From positions 1-64,000 of the forward strand of contig NZ_SNWW01000004.1 in NCBI RefSeq assembly GCF_004362015.1: 64,000 nucleotides of DNA, in the 5' to 3' direction. How positions within the stretch are numbered: the stretch's first letter is position 1; each line of letters starts with the position of its first letter. Below, piece by piece: positions 9,015 through 16,982 of the stretch. The translations under genes were made by a program, and so were the position numbers. The stretch is from Flavobacterium chryseum (GTDB lineage Bacteria > Bacteroidota > Bacteroidia > Flavobacteriales > Flavobacteriaceae). Under the pieces are notes generated by a model. It searched no databases, had not been told where the DNA came from, and saw only the letters and a program-made list of their open reading frames with translations.

Positions 9015-9075
9015 TCTTGAATAATTTATGGGTAATGATTTATTTGAAAATTAATAAATGTAAAAAACACAATTA

Positions 9076-9105
9076 CAAAAATAGAAATAAGATTGACTTG
9101 AACAA
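9076..9105 (-). promoter_or_regulatory. Promoter of the binding-protein/CoA-transferase operon
   Basis: On the minus strand a TTG (9105-9103) is followed after 19 bases by TATTTTTG (9083-9076), a full match to the Bacteroidota -33/-7 pattern TTG-N17-23-TAnnTTTG. The start of transcription would fall near 9069, about 55 bases before the first start codon. Confidence 0.7.
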
Positions 9106-9122
9106 TAAATGAAGCATTTATT
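9104..9122. promoter_or_regulatory. Palindromic operator candidate over the -33 region
   Basis: AATAAATG and CATTTATT form perfect 8-base arms around AAG. The site overlaps the -33 element of the minus-strand promoter, where a bound regulator would affect RNA polymerase. The same half-site recurs at 9053-9060 and 9283-9290. Confidence 0.5.
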
Positions 9123-9259
9123 AACAGTCATTTTTTAAAGTATATGAATCAGAACAGGATTTTTTTTACAAACCGCACAAAAAATGTTATAATTTATTAA
9201 AGTTTACTCATTTTAGAGTATTCATTTGAAAATATTTCTCAAATATTAATATTTAAAAT

Positions 9260-9267
9260 TACTTTTG
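9260..9267 (+). promoter_or_regulatory. -7 box of the 6-deoxysugar catabolic operon
   Basis: TACTTTTG fits TAnnTTTG and is the mirror copy of the box on the other strand. No clear TTG stands 17-23 bases upstream, so activation by a bound protein may be needed. It lies 70 bases before the SDR start codon. Confidence 0.6.
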
Positions 9268-9281
9268 TAATTGTGGTTTTT

Positions 9282-9296
9282 ACATTTATTAAATGT
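9282..9296. promoter_or_regulatory. Palindromic operator candidate downstream of the start site
   Basis: ACATTTATTAAATGT is a perfect 15-base palindrome placed about 15-30 bases after the -7 box, the position expected for a repressor that blocks elongation or clearance. Its left half is part of the mirror repeat. The mirrored copy on the minus strand keeps only the left half. Confidence 0.5.
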
Positions 9297-9336
9297 GAAT
9301 CAACAGAAAATACATAAATGACTAAATAAGAATAAA

Positions 9337-10101
9337 ATGTTTTCATTAAAAAATAAAAAAACAGTTGTTACCGGCGGAGGCAGCGGAATAGGAAGAGCAA
9401 TTGCTACTTTGTTTGCAAAACAAGGAGCAGAAGTGCATATTATAGATTTATCACTTGAAAGCGCACAAGAAACTTTAGACGAAATTAAAAAAGCTGGAGG
9501 AACTGCCTTTTCGTATGCCTGTAATGTAGCTGACCAGAAAGAAGTTGTTGCAACATTTGAAAAAATCGGCAACATTAATATTCTAATCAATAATGCAGGA
9601 ATTGCAAATGTTGGAAAAGTAGATACCACAGCAGAAGCTGATTTTGATCGTGTTATGGATGTAAATGTAAAAGGCGTATACAATTGTTTGTTTGCGGCGA
9701 TTCCACAATTTAGGCTCTCAAATGGTGGCGTAATTATCAATATGGCATCAATTGCGGCGTGGGTTGGTATTCCGGATCGTTTTGCTTATTCAACAGCAAA
9801 AGGAGCCGTTATGGCAATGACATTATCTGTTGCAAAAGATTACATAGGAGAAAATATTCGTTGCAATTCTATTTCTCCGGCAAGGGTTCACACTCCTTTT
9901 GTTGATGGTTTTATTTCGAAAAATTACGCTGGAAAAGAAGCCGAAATGTTCGAAAAATTATCACAATCACAACCTATTGGCAGAATGGGAAAACCAGATG
10001 AAATTGCAGCGTTAGCATTATATTTATGCAGCGACGAAGCAGGATTTATAACCGGCTGCGATTACCCAATCGACGGAGGATTTATCAAGTTAAATAACTA
10101 G
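9337..10101 (+). CDS. SDR, 2-keto-3-deoxy-L-fuconate/rhamnonate 4-dehydrogenase-like
   Basis: Classical short-chain dehydrogenase of 254 residues, cytosolic. The NAD site TGGGSGIG (12-19), NNAG, and the catalytic Tyr151-x3-Lys155 (AYSTAKGA) are present. The stretch SPARVHTPFVDGFISKNY and the tail CSDEAGFITGCDYPIDGG are typical of the dehydrogenases that oxidise C4 of 2-keto-3-deoxy-6-deoxyhexonates in the non-phosphorylating L-fucose and L-rhamnose routes. That assignment is supported by the next gene, which encodes the matching diketo-acid hydrolase. It is the first gene of the plus-strand operon. NAD versus NADP use and fucose versus rhamnose stereochemistry cannot be decided here. Confidence 0.85.
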   Translation: MFSLKNKKTVVTGGGSGIGRAIATLFAKQGAEVHIIDLSLESAQETLDEIKKAGGTAFSYACNVADQKEVVATFEKIGNINILINNAGIANVGKVDTTAEADFDRVMDVNVKGVYNCLFAAIPQFRLSNGGVIINMASIAAWVGIPDRFAYSTAKGAVMAMTLSVAKDYIGENIRCNSISPARVHTPFVDGFISKNYAGKEAEMFEKLSQSQPIGRMGKPDEIAALALYLCSDEAGFITGCDYPIDGGFIKLNN

Positions 10102-10266
10102 AAAAGGTACTAAGGTTCTGAGGTGCTAAGATGCTACGGTTTTTATACTTAAAGTCTTAGTTACAATGGAACTGGCAACTTAAAAAATGAATAAAAAAGG
10201 AGCTAAGGTTCTAAGATACTAAGAGTAAAAAAACTTAGAACCTCAGGACCTTAGCAACTTAGAACC
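10102..10266. repeat. Intergenic palindromic repeat (AAGGTTCTAAG type)
   Basis: Blocks such as ACTAAGGTTCTGAGGTGCTA and GGAGCTAAGGTTCTAAG are followed by the inverse form CTTAGAACCTCAGGACCTTA. The 179-base gap before the FAH-family gene is almost filled by this low-complexity family. No gene is seen. Confidence 0.7.
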
Positions 10267-10280
10267 TTAAAAAATAAAAT

Positions 10281-11135
10281 ATGAAATTAATACGTTTTGG
10301 AGAAATCGGAAAAGAAAAACCAGGAGTTTTAATTGGTGAAAAAAGATATGATGTTTCATCAATCGTTTCAGACTTTAACGAAAGTTTTTTTGAAGAAGAC
10401 GGTTTAGAGAAATTACAAAAAGCATTAGAAAGTAATCCCACTTTGCCAGAAGTCGATTCAAGTGTACGTTTGGGATCTCCTGTTGCGAGACCTTCGAAAA
10501 TAATATGTATCGGTTTAAATTATGTAGATCATTGCAAAGAAACCGGAGCGCCAATTCCGACAGAACCAATCATCTTTTTTAAATCAACAACTTCATTATG
10601 CGGGCCTGACGATGATGTAATTATACCTAAGAATAGTGTAAAAACAGATTGGGAAGTGGAACTGGCATTTGTAGTAGGTAAAAAAGCGAGTTATGTAGAT
10701 GAAGCAGAAGCTTTAGATTATGTTGCGGGTTACGCTTTATTGAATGATTACAGCGAAAGAGAATTTCAAATCGAGCGCGGCGGACAATGGGCAAAAGGTA
10801 AAGGATGCGACACATTTGCTCCTCTTGGACCCTTTTTGGCGACTAAAGATGAAGTAAAAGATGTTGATAATTTATCGATGTGGTTAACAGTTAATGGTAA
10901 AAAATATCAGGACAGTAATACGCTGAATTTAGTTTTCAAAATTCCATATTTATTACATTATTTAAGCCAGTTTATGACGTTGCTTCCTGGCGATATTATC
11001 AGTACAGGAACGCCTCCGGGAGTTGGACTTGGTATAAAACCAGATCCGATTTACCTAAAAGCCGGCGATGTTGTAGAACTTGGAATTGAAGGTTTGGGTA
11101 CAAGCAAACAAACTGCAGTAGCATACAAAAAGTAA
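10281..11135 (+). CDS. FAH-family hydrolase, 2,4-diketo-3-deoxy-L-fuconate/rhamnonate hydrolase-like
   Basis: Metal-dependent hydrolase of the fumarylacetoacetase fold, 284 residues, cytosolic. In the non-phosphorylating 6-deoxysugar pathways it splits the 2,4-diketo acid into pyruvate and L-lactate. The metal ligands are visible as Glu125 and Glu127 in DWEVELAF and Asp156 in LNDYSERE. The CIGLNYVDHCKETG segment at 76-89 and GDIISTGTPPGVG near 245 are also typical. Members are often mislabelled ureidoglycolate lyase. The placement between the keto-deoxy acid dehydrogenase and a zinc dehydrogenase gene supports the sugar-acid role. Confidence 0.86.
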   Translation: MKLIRFGEIGKEKPGVLIGEKRYDVSSIVSDFNESFFEEDGLEKLQKALESNPTLPEVDSSVRLGSPVARPSKIICIGLNYVDHCKETGAPIPTEPIIFFKSTTSLCGPDDDVIIPKNSVKTDWEVELAFVVGKKASYVDEAEALDYVAGYALLNDYSEREFQIERGGQWAKGKGCDTFAPLGPFLATKDEVKDVDNLSMWLTVNGKKYQDSNTLNLVFKIPYLLHYLSQFMTLLPGDIISTGTPPGVGLGIKPDPIYLKAGDVVELGIEGLGTSKQTAVAYKK

Positions 11136-11154
11136 TTAAAAAGAAAATTCTAAG

Positions 11155-12168
11155 ATGAAATTTATTGTATGCGAAAAACCGCAGGAATTTAAATTAAAAG
11201 AAAAACCAATACCCGAACCAAAAGAAGGTGAGGTATTGTTAAAGATAAAAAGAATAGGAATTTGCGGAACTGACATTCACGCTTTTGGCGGAACTCAGCC
11301 GTATTTTGAATACCCAAGAATTTTAGGTCACGAACTTGCTGCAGAATATGTAAAAGGAAATGTAAAAGGTTTTGAACCAGACGATAAAGTAACTTTTATT
11401 CCGTATTTTAATTGCGGAAAATGTGTCGCTTGTAGAAACGGACTCACCAATTGCTGCGTAAATATAAAAGTTTTCGGAGTTCATATTGATGGTGGAATGG
11501 CCGAATATGTTACGATTCCGGAGCAATATTTATTGCACGGTCAAGGTCTTGATTACGATCAATTGGCATTAGTTGAGCCTTTGGCAATTGCGGCGCACGG
11601 AGTACGAAGAGCTGCGGTTACTGCAAATGATACTGTTTTGGTAATGGGTGCCGGACCAATTGGTATCGGATTGATTCAGTTTGCAAAAATTGCCGGAGCA
11701 AAAGTTATAGTAATGGATATTAACGATTACAGATTAAACTTTTGCAAAAACGAATTGAATGCTGATGCAACCATAAATCCGTTAAACGAAGATGTAGCAC
11801 AAAGATTAGCAGAAATTACCAATGGCGACATGGCAAATGTTGTGATTGATGCAACCGGAAACCAAAAGGTAATGAATAGTGCTTTTAATTATATTTCGCA
11901 TGGCGGAAGATTTGTTTTGGTTGGACTTCAAAAAGGAGAATTGAGTTTTAGTCATCCCGATTTTCACAAAAGAGAATCGACTTTAATGAGCAGCAGAAAT
12001 GCAACAATTCAGGATTTTGAATATGTAATGGAATGCCTGAAAAACGGAAAAATAGATCCTAAAAAATACATTACGCACAGAACCAGTTTTTCAGAAATGA
12101 TTACCGATTTTGGACAATTAATTGATCCGAAAAATAATGTAATTAAAGCATTAATAGAATTAGAGTAA
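11155..12168 (+). CDS. Zinc-dependent alcohol dehydrogenase, sugar-acid type
   Basis: Medium-chain dehydrogenase of 337 residues. Catalytic zinc ligands Cys37 (GICGTD), His59 and Glu60 (GHE), and four structural-zinc cysteines at 87, 90, 93 and 101 are all present. The nucleotide fold starts at VLVMGAGPIGIG. It resembles the threonine/L-galactonate/sorbitol dehydrogenase group. It is encoded 19 bases after the FAH gene, so it is co-transcribed. Two SDRs already cover the two oxidations of the fucose/rhamnose route, so this enzyme may handle an additional pectin sugar or acid, or lactate/lactaldehyde-type products. Substrate is not readable. Confidence 0.85.
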   Translation: MKFIVCEKPQEFKLKEKPIPEPKEGEVLLKIKRIGICGTDIHAFGGTQPYFEYPRILGHELAAEYVKGNVKGFEPDDKVTFIPYFNCGKCVACRNGLTNCCVNIKVFGVHIDGGMAEYVTIPEQYLLHGQGLDYDQLALVEPLAIAAHGVRRAAVTANDTVLVMGAGPIGIGLIQFAKIAGAKVIVMDINDYRLNFCKNELNADATINPLNEDVAQRLAEITNGDMANVVIDATGNQKVMNSAFNYISHGGRFVLVGLQKGELSFSHPDFHKRESTLMSSRNATIQDFEYVMECLKNGKIDPKKYITHRTSFSEMITDFGQLIDPKNNVIKALIELE

Positions 12169-12186
12169 CGCTTTGCGTATTGTTAT

Positions 12187-12340
12187 TTTAAACACATAGA
12201 AACATAGATTTTAAAATAAGCAATGAAGATGATTTTTAGAAAATCAAGATTTTTTCACATAGTAAAACTATGAGATTTATTTGAAGTGAAACGACTTTTT
12301 TTAAGCTATGAAAACTATGTTTCTATGTGTTAAAAAATAT
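12187..12340. repeat. Long imperfect palindrome (ACACATAGAAACATAG)
   Basis: AACACATAGAAACATAG at 12191-12207 is repeated in inverse at 12315-12331, with further weak pairing inside (CATAGTAAAACTATG near 12256). This fills the 208-base gap between the dehydrogenase genes. Probably a palindromic intergenic repeat rather than a regulator site. It could fold in the transcript and lower expression of the genes after it. Confidence 0.7.
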
Positions 12341-12376
12341 TTACAGCTATTGATAAATCTCAAATAACCACAACAA

Positions 12377-13174
12377 ATGGATTTAAATTTAAAAAATAAA
12401 ATTTTTGTCGTGTCGGGTTCGGCAGGAAAACAAGGCAGTATTGGAGAAACCATTATTAACCGAATTGCAGATGAAGGTGCGATTCCGGTTTTAGTTGACA
12501 GAAACAGCAGAGGAGCAGATTATGCAACAGCATTTCAAAAAAGAGGAATCGATTCTTTATTTGTAGAAACAGATGTGACTGATCCAATCGAAATTGAAAA
12601 TGCAGTTAAAAAAATCGTTGAAAAATACGGAAGAATTGATGCCGTAATTAACAATGTTGGAGTAAATGACGGTGCAGGTTTAGATTCAAGTTATGAAGAG
12701 TTCATGAATTCTTTGAAACTAAATGTAGTGAGCTATTTTTTAATGGTTAAATATGCACTTCCATATCTAAAAGAATCAAAAGGAAATATTCTAAATATTG
12801 GTTCAAAAGTGGCTTTAACCGGGCAAGGCGGAACTTCAGGATATGCGGCTGCGAAAGGCGGAGTTTTAGGACTAACCAGAGAATGGGCGGTAGATTTAAT
12901 TCAATACGGAATTCGTTCGAATGCGATTATTATTGCAGAAAGTTATACTCCGGCATACGAAGACTGGATTGAAACATTACCCGACGGCGAAGCGGTTTTA
13001 AAAAAAATCAATAAAAGTATTCCGTTTGAGGGAAGAATGACCAAAACAGAGGAAATTGCAGACACAGTACTTTTCATAATTTCAGATCGTTCATCGCACA
13101 CAACAGGGCAATTTGTTTTTGTTGATGGCGGATACGTGCATTTAGATCGCGCTTTAATCAACGATGTAAATTAA
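12377..13174 (+). CDS. SDR, L-fucose/6-deoxysugar dehydrogenase-like
   Basis: Short-chain dehydrogenase of 265 residues with an altered nucleotide loop (SGSAGKQGSIGE at 14-25 instead of TGGxxGIG), NNVGVNDG in place of NNAG, and the catalytic Tyr156-x3-Lys160 (GYAAAKGG). It likely oxidises C1 of a free 6-deoxyhexose to the lactone, because the next gene, 6 bases on, encodes the matching lactonase. Alternative substrates are other pectin sugars such as L-galactose or L-arabinose. The reaction type is well supported by the gene pair, the sugar is inferred. Confidence 0.8.
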   Translation: MDLNLKNKIFVVSGSAGKQGSIGETIINRIADEGAIPVLVDRNSRGADYATAFQKRGIDSLFVETDVTDPIEIENAVKKIVEKYGRIDAVINNVGVNDGAGLDSSYEEFMNSLKLNVVSYFLMVKYALPYLKESKGNILNIGSKVALTGQGGTSGYAAAKGGVLGLTREWAVDLIQYGIRSNAIIIAESYTPAYEDWIETLPDGEAVLKKINKSIPFEGRMTKTEEIADTVLFIISDRSSHTTGQFVFVDGGYVHLDRALINDVN

Positions 13175-13180
13175 AAAATC

Positions 13181-14008
13181 ATGAACCGAATTGATGCACA
13201 TCAACATTTCTGGAAATTTGATCCAATAAGAGATAGTTTGATTGATGATTCAATGCAGAAAATTCAAAGAGATTTTTTGCCCAAAGATCTTTTTCCATTA
13301 CTTCAACAAAATCAATTTTCAGGTTGTGTTGCCGTTCAGGCCAGTCAATCAGAAGAAGAAACGAATTTTTTAGTTGATTTGGCTGCCAAAAATGAATTTA
13401 TAAAAGGAATTGTGGGTTGGGTAGATTTGCGAAATCAAAATATTGAAGAGCGTTTGATTTACTTTTCAAATCACAAAAAAATAAAAGGTTTCAGGCACGT
13501 TGTTCAAGGTGAACCCGATGATTTTATGTTGCGAAAAGATTTTCAAAACGGAATCGCTGCTTTAAAACAATTTAATTACACCTACGATATTCTTATTTTT
13601 CATCATCAATTACCGGCGGCAATACATTTGGTAAACCAGTTTCCTGATCAGTCTTTTGTGGTTGATCATATTGCAAAACCGGATATAAAATCAGGCGATA
13701 TTTTATCCTGGAAAAAAGGTATTTCAACAATTGCAAAAGCTGAAAATGTAATGTGCAAAATCTCCGGAATGGTAACAGAAGCCAATTGGCAATCCTGGAA
13801 ACCGAATGATTTAAAACCTTACTTAGATGTTGTTTTCGAAAATTTTTCTGTTGATAACTTAATGTTCGGATCAGATTGGCCCGTGTGTAATGTAGCTTCA
13901 GATTACACAGAAGTCGTAAAGACTTTAGAAGATTATATTGCTCAATTCTCCGTTCAGGATCAAAATAAAATTTGGTATGAAAATGCCCAATCATTTTATA
14001 AGCTTTGA
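13181..14008 (+). CDS. Amidohydrolase-family sugar lactonase
   Basis: Single TIM-barrel protein of 275 residues (COG3618 type), cytosolic. It opens L-fucono- or L-rhamnonolactone to the acid. It begins MNRIDAHQHFW, with the His-x-His metal/substrate motif at 7 and 9; VVDHIAKP near 165 and FGSDWPVC with Asp232 complete the active site. It is coupled to the SDR gene (6 bases apart) and is the last gene before a terminator. Plain continuation of the route from its product would need a sugar-acid dehydratase, which is not encoded in the window. Confidence 0.86.
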   Translation: MNRIDAHQHFWKFDPIRDSLIDDSMQKIQRDFLPKDLFPLLQQNQFSGCVAVQASQSEEETNFLVDLAAKNEFIKGIVGWVDLRNQNIEERLIYFSNHKKIKGFRHVVQGEPDDFMLRKDFQNGIAALKQFNYTYDILIFHHQLPAAIHLVNQFPDQSFVVDHIAKPDIKSGDILSWKKGISTIAKAENVMCKISGMVTEANWQSWKPNDLKPYLDVVFENFSVDNLMFGSDWPVCNVASDYTEVVKTLEDYIAQFSVQDQNKIWYENAQSFYKL

Positions 14009-14039
14009 GTTTTTAATATTGATTAAAACTTAAATTAAA

Positions 14040-14094
14040 GAAAAATGCTTCCCGAATAAATCAATTTTGTTGATGAAATCCGGAAGCATTTTTT
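14040..14094 (+). terminator. Terminator of the 6-deoxysugar operon
   Basis: AAAAATGCTTCC at 14041-14052 pairs with GGAAGCATTTTT from 14082, ending in a T run. The long loop can form an inner AATCAA/TTGATG-like stem. The following 340 bases are AT-rich and hold no gene, only the direct-repeat operator and promoter of the aldolase. Confidence 0.8.
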
Positions 14095-14351
14095 ATTTCA
14101 GGAACTAAATTCTGAAGAAAAAAAATAGCTTTTAAATTACATTTTTAGAATTCCATAAGTAAAGTAGAATTTAAATTTGCGTCAATTCAATTTTTATTTT
14201 ACTTCACTTTCGCATCCTCAATTTAATAGCTTCCGCCTAATTTTCATGTAATTACAAGAATTTTAATTCTCTTTCTCAATTATTATTTTGTTTTACAGTC
14301 AATTATACATGTTAATATTTAGTTATCAATACGATACGACCTTTTTTGTAA

Positions 14352-14396
14352 AGGATAGTACAGGATAGTTATGTTTTTTACATTCTCTTATTTTAC
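14352..14396 (+). promoter_or_regulatory. Direct-repeat operator and promoter of the aldolase gene
   Basis: AGGATAGTAC and AGGATAGTTA stand head to tail with a 10-base step (14352-14371). After 17 bases comes TATTTTAC (14389-14396), a weak match to TAnnTTTG. The same arrangement precedes three other genes in the window, which suggests an activator touching one face of the DNA next to a poor -7 box. Confidence 0.7.
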
Positions 14397-14435
14397 AAAA
14401 CAATATTATAAACAACCAAATATATAATATCAAAA

Positions 14436-16577
14436 ATGTTGAATAAAAATACTATAGATATGAATTTTAAGCACGTAAGCTATCTTTGGGAGGAGTCTAA
14501 GGCGGCAGCATTGGCAGGCGATGAAGTTGGGCTTTTCATTTATCGTTCTAATTTACTTGGAGCCGATTTGCGATTAACCAATTACGGAGGCGGAAACACT
14601 TCTGTAAAAATCACTGATAAAGATCCTTTAACCGGAGCAAGCTCAGAGGTAATGTGGATCAAAGGTTCGGGAGGAGATATCGGAACGCTTACCAAATCGG
14701 GCTGTGCGGCATTGTATTTAGAAAGACTTCGTAATCTTGAAAACGTTTACAAAGGCATCGAATTCGAAGATGAAATGGTAGAATTATTCAATCATTGTAT
14801 TTTTGATTTAGCTTCAAAAGCGCCGTCAATCGACACACCGTTACACGGATTTTTACCCTTCAAACATATTGATCACCTTCATCCTGATGCGGCAATTGCA
14901 ATTGCAGCAGCCAAAGACGGAGCAAAAATCACCGAAGAATTATTCGACGGCGAAATTGGCTGGGTAGGCTGGCAGCGTCCGGGTTTTGATTTGGGACTTC
15001 AACTAAGAAGCTGTCTCGAAGAAGCAGAGAAAAAAGGCAAAAAATTAAGAGGAATAATGTTAGGCTCTCACGGTTTATTCACCTGGGGCGATACATCATA
15101 CGAAAGTTATATCAACACGCTTGAAGTAATCGAGAAATGCGCGACTTATCTTGAAAATAATTACGGAAAAAAACGTCCTGTTTTTGGAGGACAAAAAATA
15201 GAAAGCCTGCCAGAAGAAGCAAGAAAACTAAAAGCAGCGAAAGTTGCTCCGATTTTAAGAGGATTCTGCTCCTCAGAACGCCAAATGATTGGACATTATA
15301 CTGATGATCAAAGAGTTTTGGAATTCATCAATTCTAATGATTTGAAAAAACTGGCTCCACTTGGAACCTCTTGTCCGGACCACTTTTTAAGAACCAAAAT
15401 CAGCCCGCTTGTTTTGGAATTGGATCCAAATGAAGATTTATCAGATGTAAATGCCATCAAAGCCAAATTAACACCTGATTTTGAGGGGTACAGAGCCATG
15501 TATAAAGAATATTACAACGCTTGTAAAAAATCAAATTCACCGGCAATGCGTGACCCAAATCCTGTGGTAATCTTATATCCGGGAGTTGGAATGTTCACTT
15601 TTGCCAAGGATAAAACCATGGCAAGATTGGCATCAGAATATTATGTGAATGCCGTGAATGTAATGAAAGGCGCAGAAGCGGTTTCAGAATATACTTCATT
15701 GCCGCATCAGGAAGCTTTCGATATCGAATATTGGTTACTCGAAGAAGCCAAATTGCAAAGAATGCCAAAACCAAAAGCCTTGTCTGGAAGAATAGCTGTT
15801 ATAACAGGTTCAGCCGGAGGAATTGGAAAAGCAATTGCCAAGAAATTTGCTCAGGAAGGCGCTTGTGTCGTAATCAACGATATCAACGAAGAGCGACTAC
15901 AGGAAGCAACAGCAGATTTTATCAAAACCTTCGGGAAAGATGCCATTGCAAGTACATTACTAAATGTAACCGATGAAAAAAGTACTGAAAAAGCGTTAGA
16001 CCAGGCTTGTTTAGCTTTTGGAGGCGCTGATATTATTGTGAACAATGCCGGAATCAGCATCTCAAAATCAATAGCGGAACACACCCTTGAAGAATGGGAC
16101 AGATTGTACGATATTCTGGTAAAAGGACAATTTATAGTTTCCAAAGCCGGAATCGAAGTCATGCGCAAACAAGGATTTGGAGGTGATATTGTAAACATCG
16201 TATCGAAAAACGCGGTTGTTGCAGGACCAAACAATCCGGGTTACGGCTCAGCGAAAGCAGCGCAGGCACATTTAACACGCCTTATGGCAGCGGAACTCGG
16301 ACCGGATAAAATCCGTGTAAACACGGTAAATCCTGATGCCGTAATCTCAGATTCAAACATTTGGTCTGGAGGCTGGGCAGAAGGAAGAGCCAAAGCATAT
16401 GGCATTACGGTAGCAGAATTACCGGGATATTATGCCAAACGCACCTTACTCAACGAAATCATATTGCCTGATGATATTGCCAATGCCTGTTTTGCATTTG
16501 TTGGCGGCTTCCTGAATAAATCTACAGGAAACGCACTGAATGTAGACGGCGGTGTAGCGATGGGCTTTTATAGATAA
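14436..16577 (+). CDS. rhaD: Bifunctional rhamnulose-1-phosphate aldolase / lactaldehyde dehydrogenase-like
   Basis: Fusion of a class II aldolase (about 20-430) and a short-chain dehydrogenase (about 447-713), 713 residues. The aldolase half has NYGGGNTS, IKGSGGDIGTL, the His pairs in PLHGFLPFKHIDHLHPDA and GSHGLFTWG, which bind zinc in this family. The SDR half has TGSAGGIG, NNAG and Tyr603-x3-Lys607. Relatives split L-rhamnulose-1-phosphate to DHAP and L-lactaldehyde and oxidise the aldehyde. The ATG at 14436 has the A-rich leader usual here. The ATG at 14460 (MNFKHVSYLW) fits the family N terminus as well. It is a single-gene unit with operator upstream and terminator downstream. Rhamnose isomerase and rhamnulokinase are not in the window, so they must lie elsewhere or the substrate differs. 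Confidence 0.88.
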   Translation: MLNKNTIDMNFKHVSYLWEESKAAALAGDEVGLFIYRSNLLGADLRLTNYGGGNTSVKITDKDPLTGASSEVMWIKGSGGDIGTLTKSGCAALYLERLRNLENVYKGIEFEDEMVELFNHCIFDLASKAPSIDTPLHGFLPFKHIDHLHPDAAIAIAAAKDGAKITEELFDGEIGWVGWQRPGFDLGLQLRSCLEEAEKKGKKLRGIMLGSHGLFTWGDTSYESYINTLEVIEKCATYLENNYGKKRPVFGGQKIESLPEEARKLKAAKVAPILRGFCSSERQMIGHYTDDQRVLEFINSNDLKKLAPLGTSCPDHFLRTKISPLVLELDPNEDLSDVNAIKAKLTPDFEGYRAMYKEYYNACKKSNSPAMRDPNPVVILYPGVGMFTFAKDKTMARLASEYYVNAVNVMKGAEAVSEYTSLPHQEAFDIEYWLLEEAKLQRMPKPKALSGRIAVITGSAGGIGKAIAKKFAQEGACVVINDINEERLQEATADFIKTFGKDAIASTLLNVTDEKSTEKALDQACLAFGGADIIVNNAGISISKSIAEHTLEEWDRLYDILVKGQFIVSKAGIEVMRKQGFGGDIVNIVSKNAVVAGPNNPGYGSAKAAQAHLTRLMAAELGPDKIRVNTVNPDAVISDSNIWSGGWAEGRAKAYGITVAELPGYYAKRTLLNEIILPDDIANACFAFVGGFLNKSTGNALNVDGGVAMGFYR

Positions 16578-16625
16578 AGACAGTTTTTTTAAGTTTGTTT
16601 AAGCAAAAGTGGTTTTTTGTGATCT

Positions 16626-16657
16626 AGCGTCCGGCATTGTCGGACGTTATTTTTTTA
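16626..16657 (+). terminator. Terminator of the aldolase gene
   Basis: AGCGTCCG at 16626-16633 pairs with CGGACGTT at 16641-16648 (one G-T pair) around GCATTGT, followed by a T run. It lies 49 bases after the stop codon. Confidence 0.85.
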
Positions 16658-16673
16658 TAAAATACATGCTAAT

Positions 16674-16832
16674 TACTTTTACCGCAAAGAACGCTAAGTT
16701 TTTTACTCTTAGCTTTTATGAAAATACAAAGTTCGCAAAGCTTTGTATTGACTTAGCTTTGCGAACTTTGTGTTTTAGAAGTCATTCCTAGATAAAAATC
16801 TTTGCGTTCTTTGCGATAAAAACCATATAATG
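16674..16832. repeat. Nested palindromic repeat (CGCAAAGAACGC type)
   Basis: ACCGCAAAGAACGC at the left end is matched by GCGTTCTTTGCGAT at the right end, and the core contains AAGTTCGCAAAGCTTTGT... against GCTTTGCGAACTTTGTG. This intergenic family fills half of the 405-base gap. A 60-codon open frame inside it is not considered a gene. Confidence 0.75.
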
Positions 16833-16862
16833 TGTAAAATACACACTTATTTAACATGTTTC

Positions 16863-16906
16863 AGGAAGGTACAGGATACTTATGTTTTCTGGTTCATTTA
16901 AATTGG
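16863..16906 (+). promoter_or_regulatory. Direct-repeat operator and promoter of the beta-helix gene
   Basis: AGGAAGGTAC and AGGATACTTA at 16863-16882 form the 10-base-step repeat. TAAATTGG at 16899-16906, 16 bases on, is the likely -7 box (TAnnTTTG with one change). The start codon follows 76 bases later. Confidence 0.65.
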
Positions 16907-16982
16907 TGCCAAATAATTATATAAAGTGCTAAATTTGAGAATATAAATTCGAATTTTAAGCATTATAAAATTAAAAAACAAA

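Larger units (their letters stand above)
9051..9292. repeat. Mirror-image promoter/leader segments
   Basis: The 33 bases at 9051-9083, read on the minus strand, match 9260-9292 on the plus strand at 31 positions. Each copy starts with the -7 box (TATTTTTG or TACTTTTG), continues TAATTGTG, a T-rich run and ends ACATTTATTAA. The two divergent operons therefore carry the same promoter and first transcribed bases, which predicts one shared regulator. The rest of the 322-base gap is AT-rich without a gene. Confidence 0.85.

Noticed and set aside
15851-16234. Minus-strand open frame of 127 codons inside the aldolase/dehydrogenase gene
   Set aside because: Lies opposite a conserved SDR domain; no similarity or leader of its own.
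16609-16791. Open frame of 60 codons after the aldolase gene
   Set aside because: It runs through the terminator and the CGCAAAGAACGC palindromic repeat and has no protein-like features.
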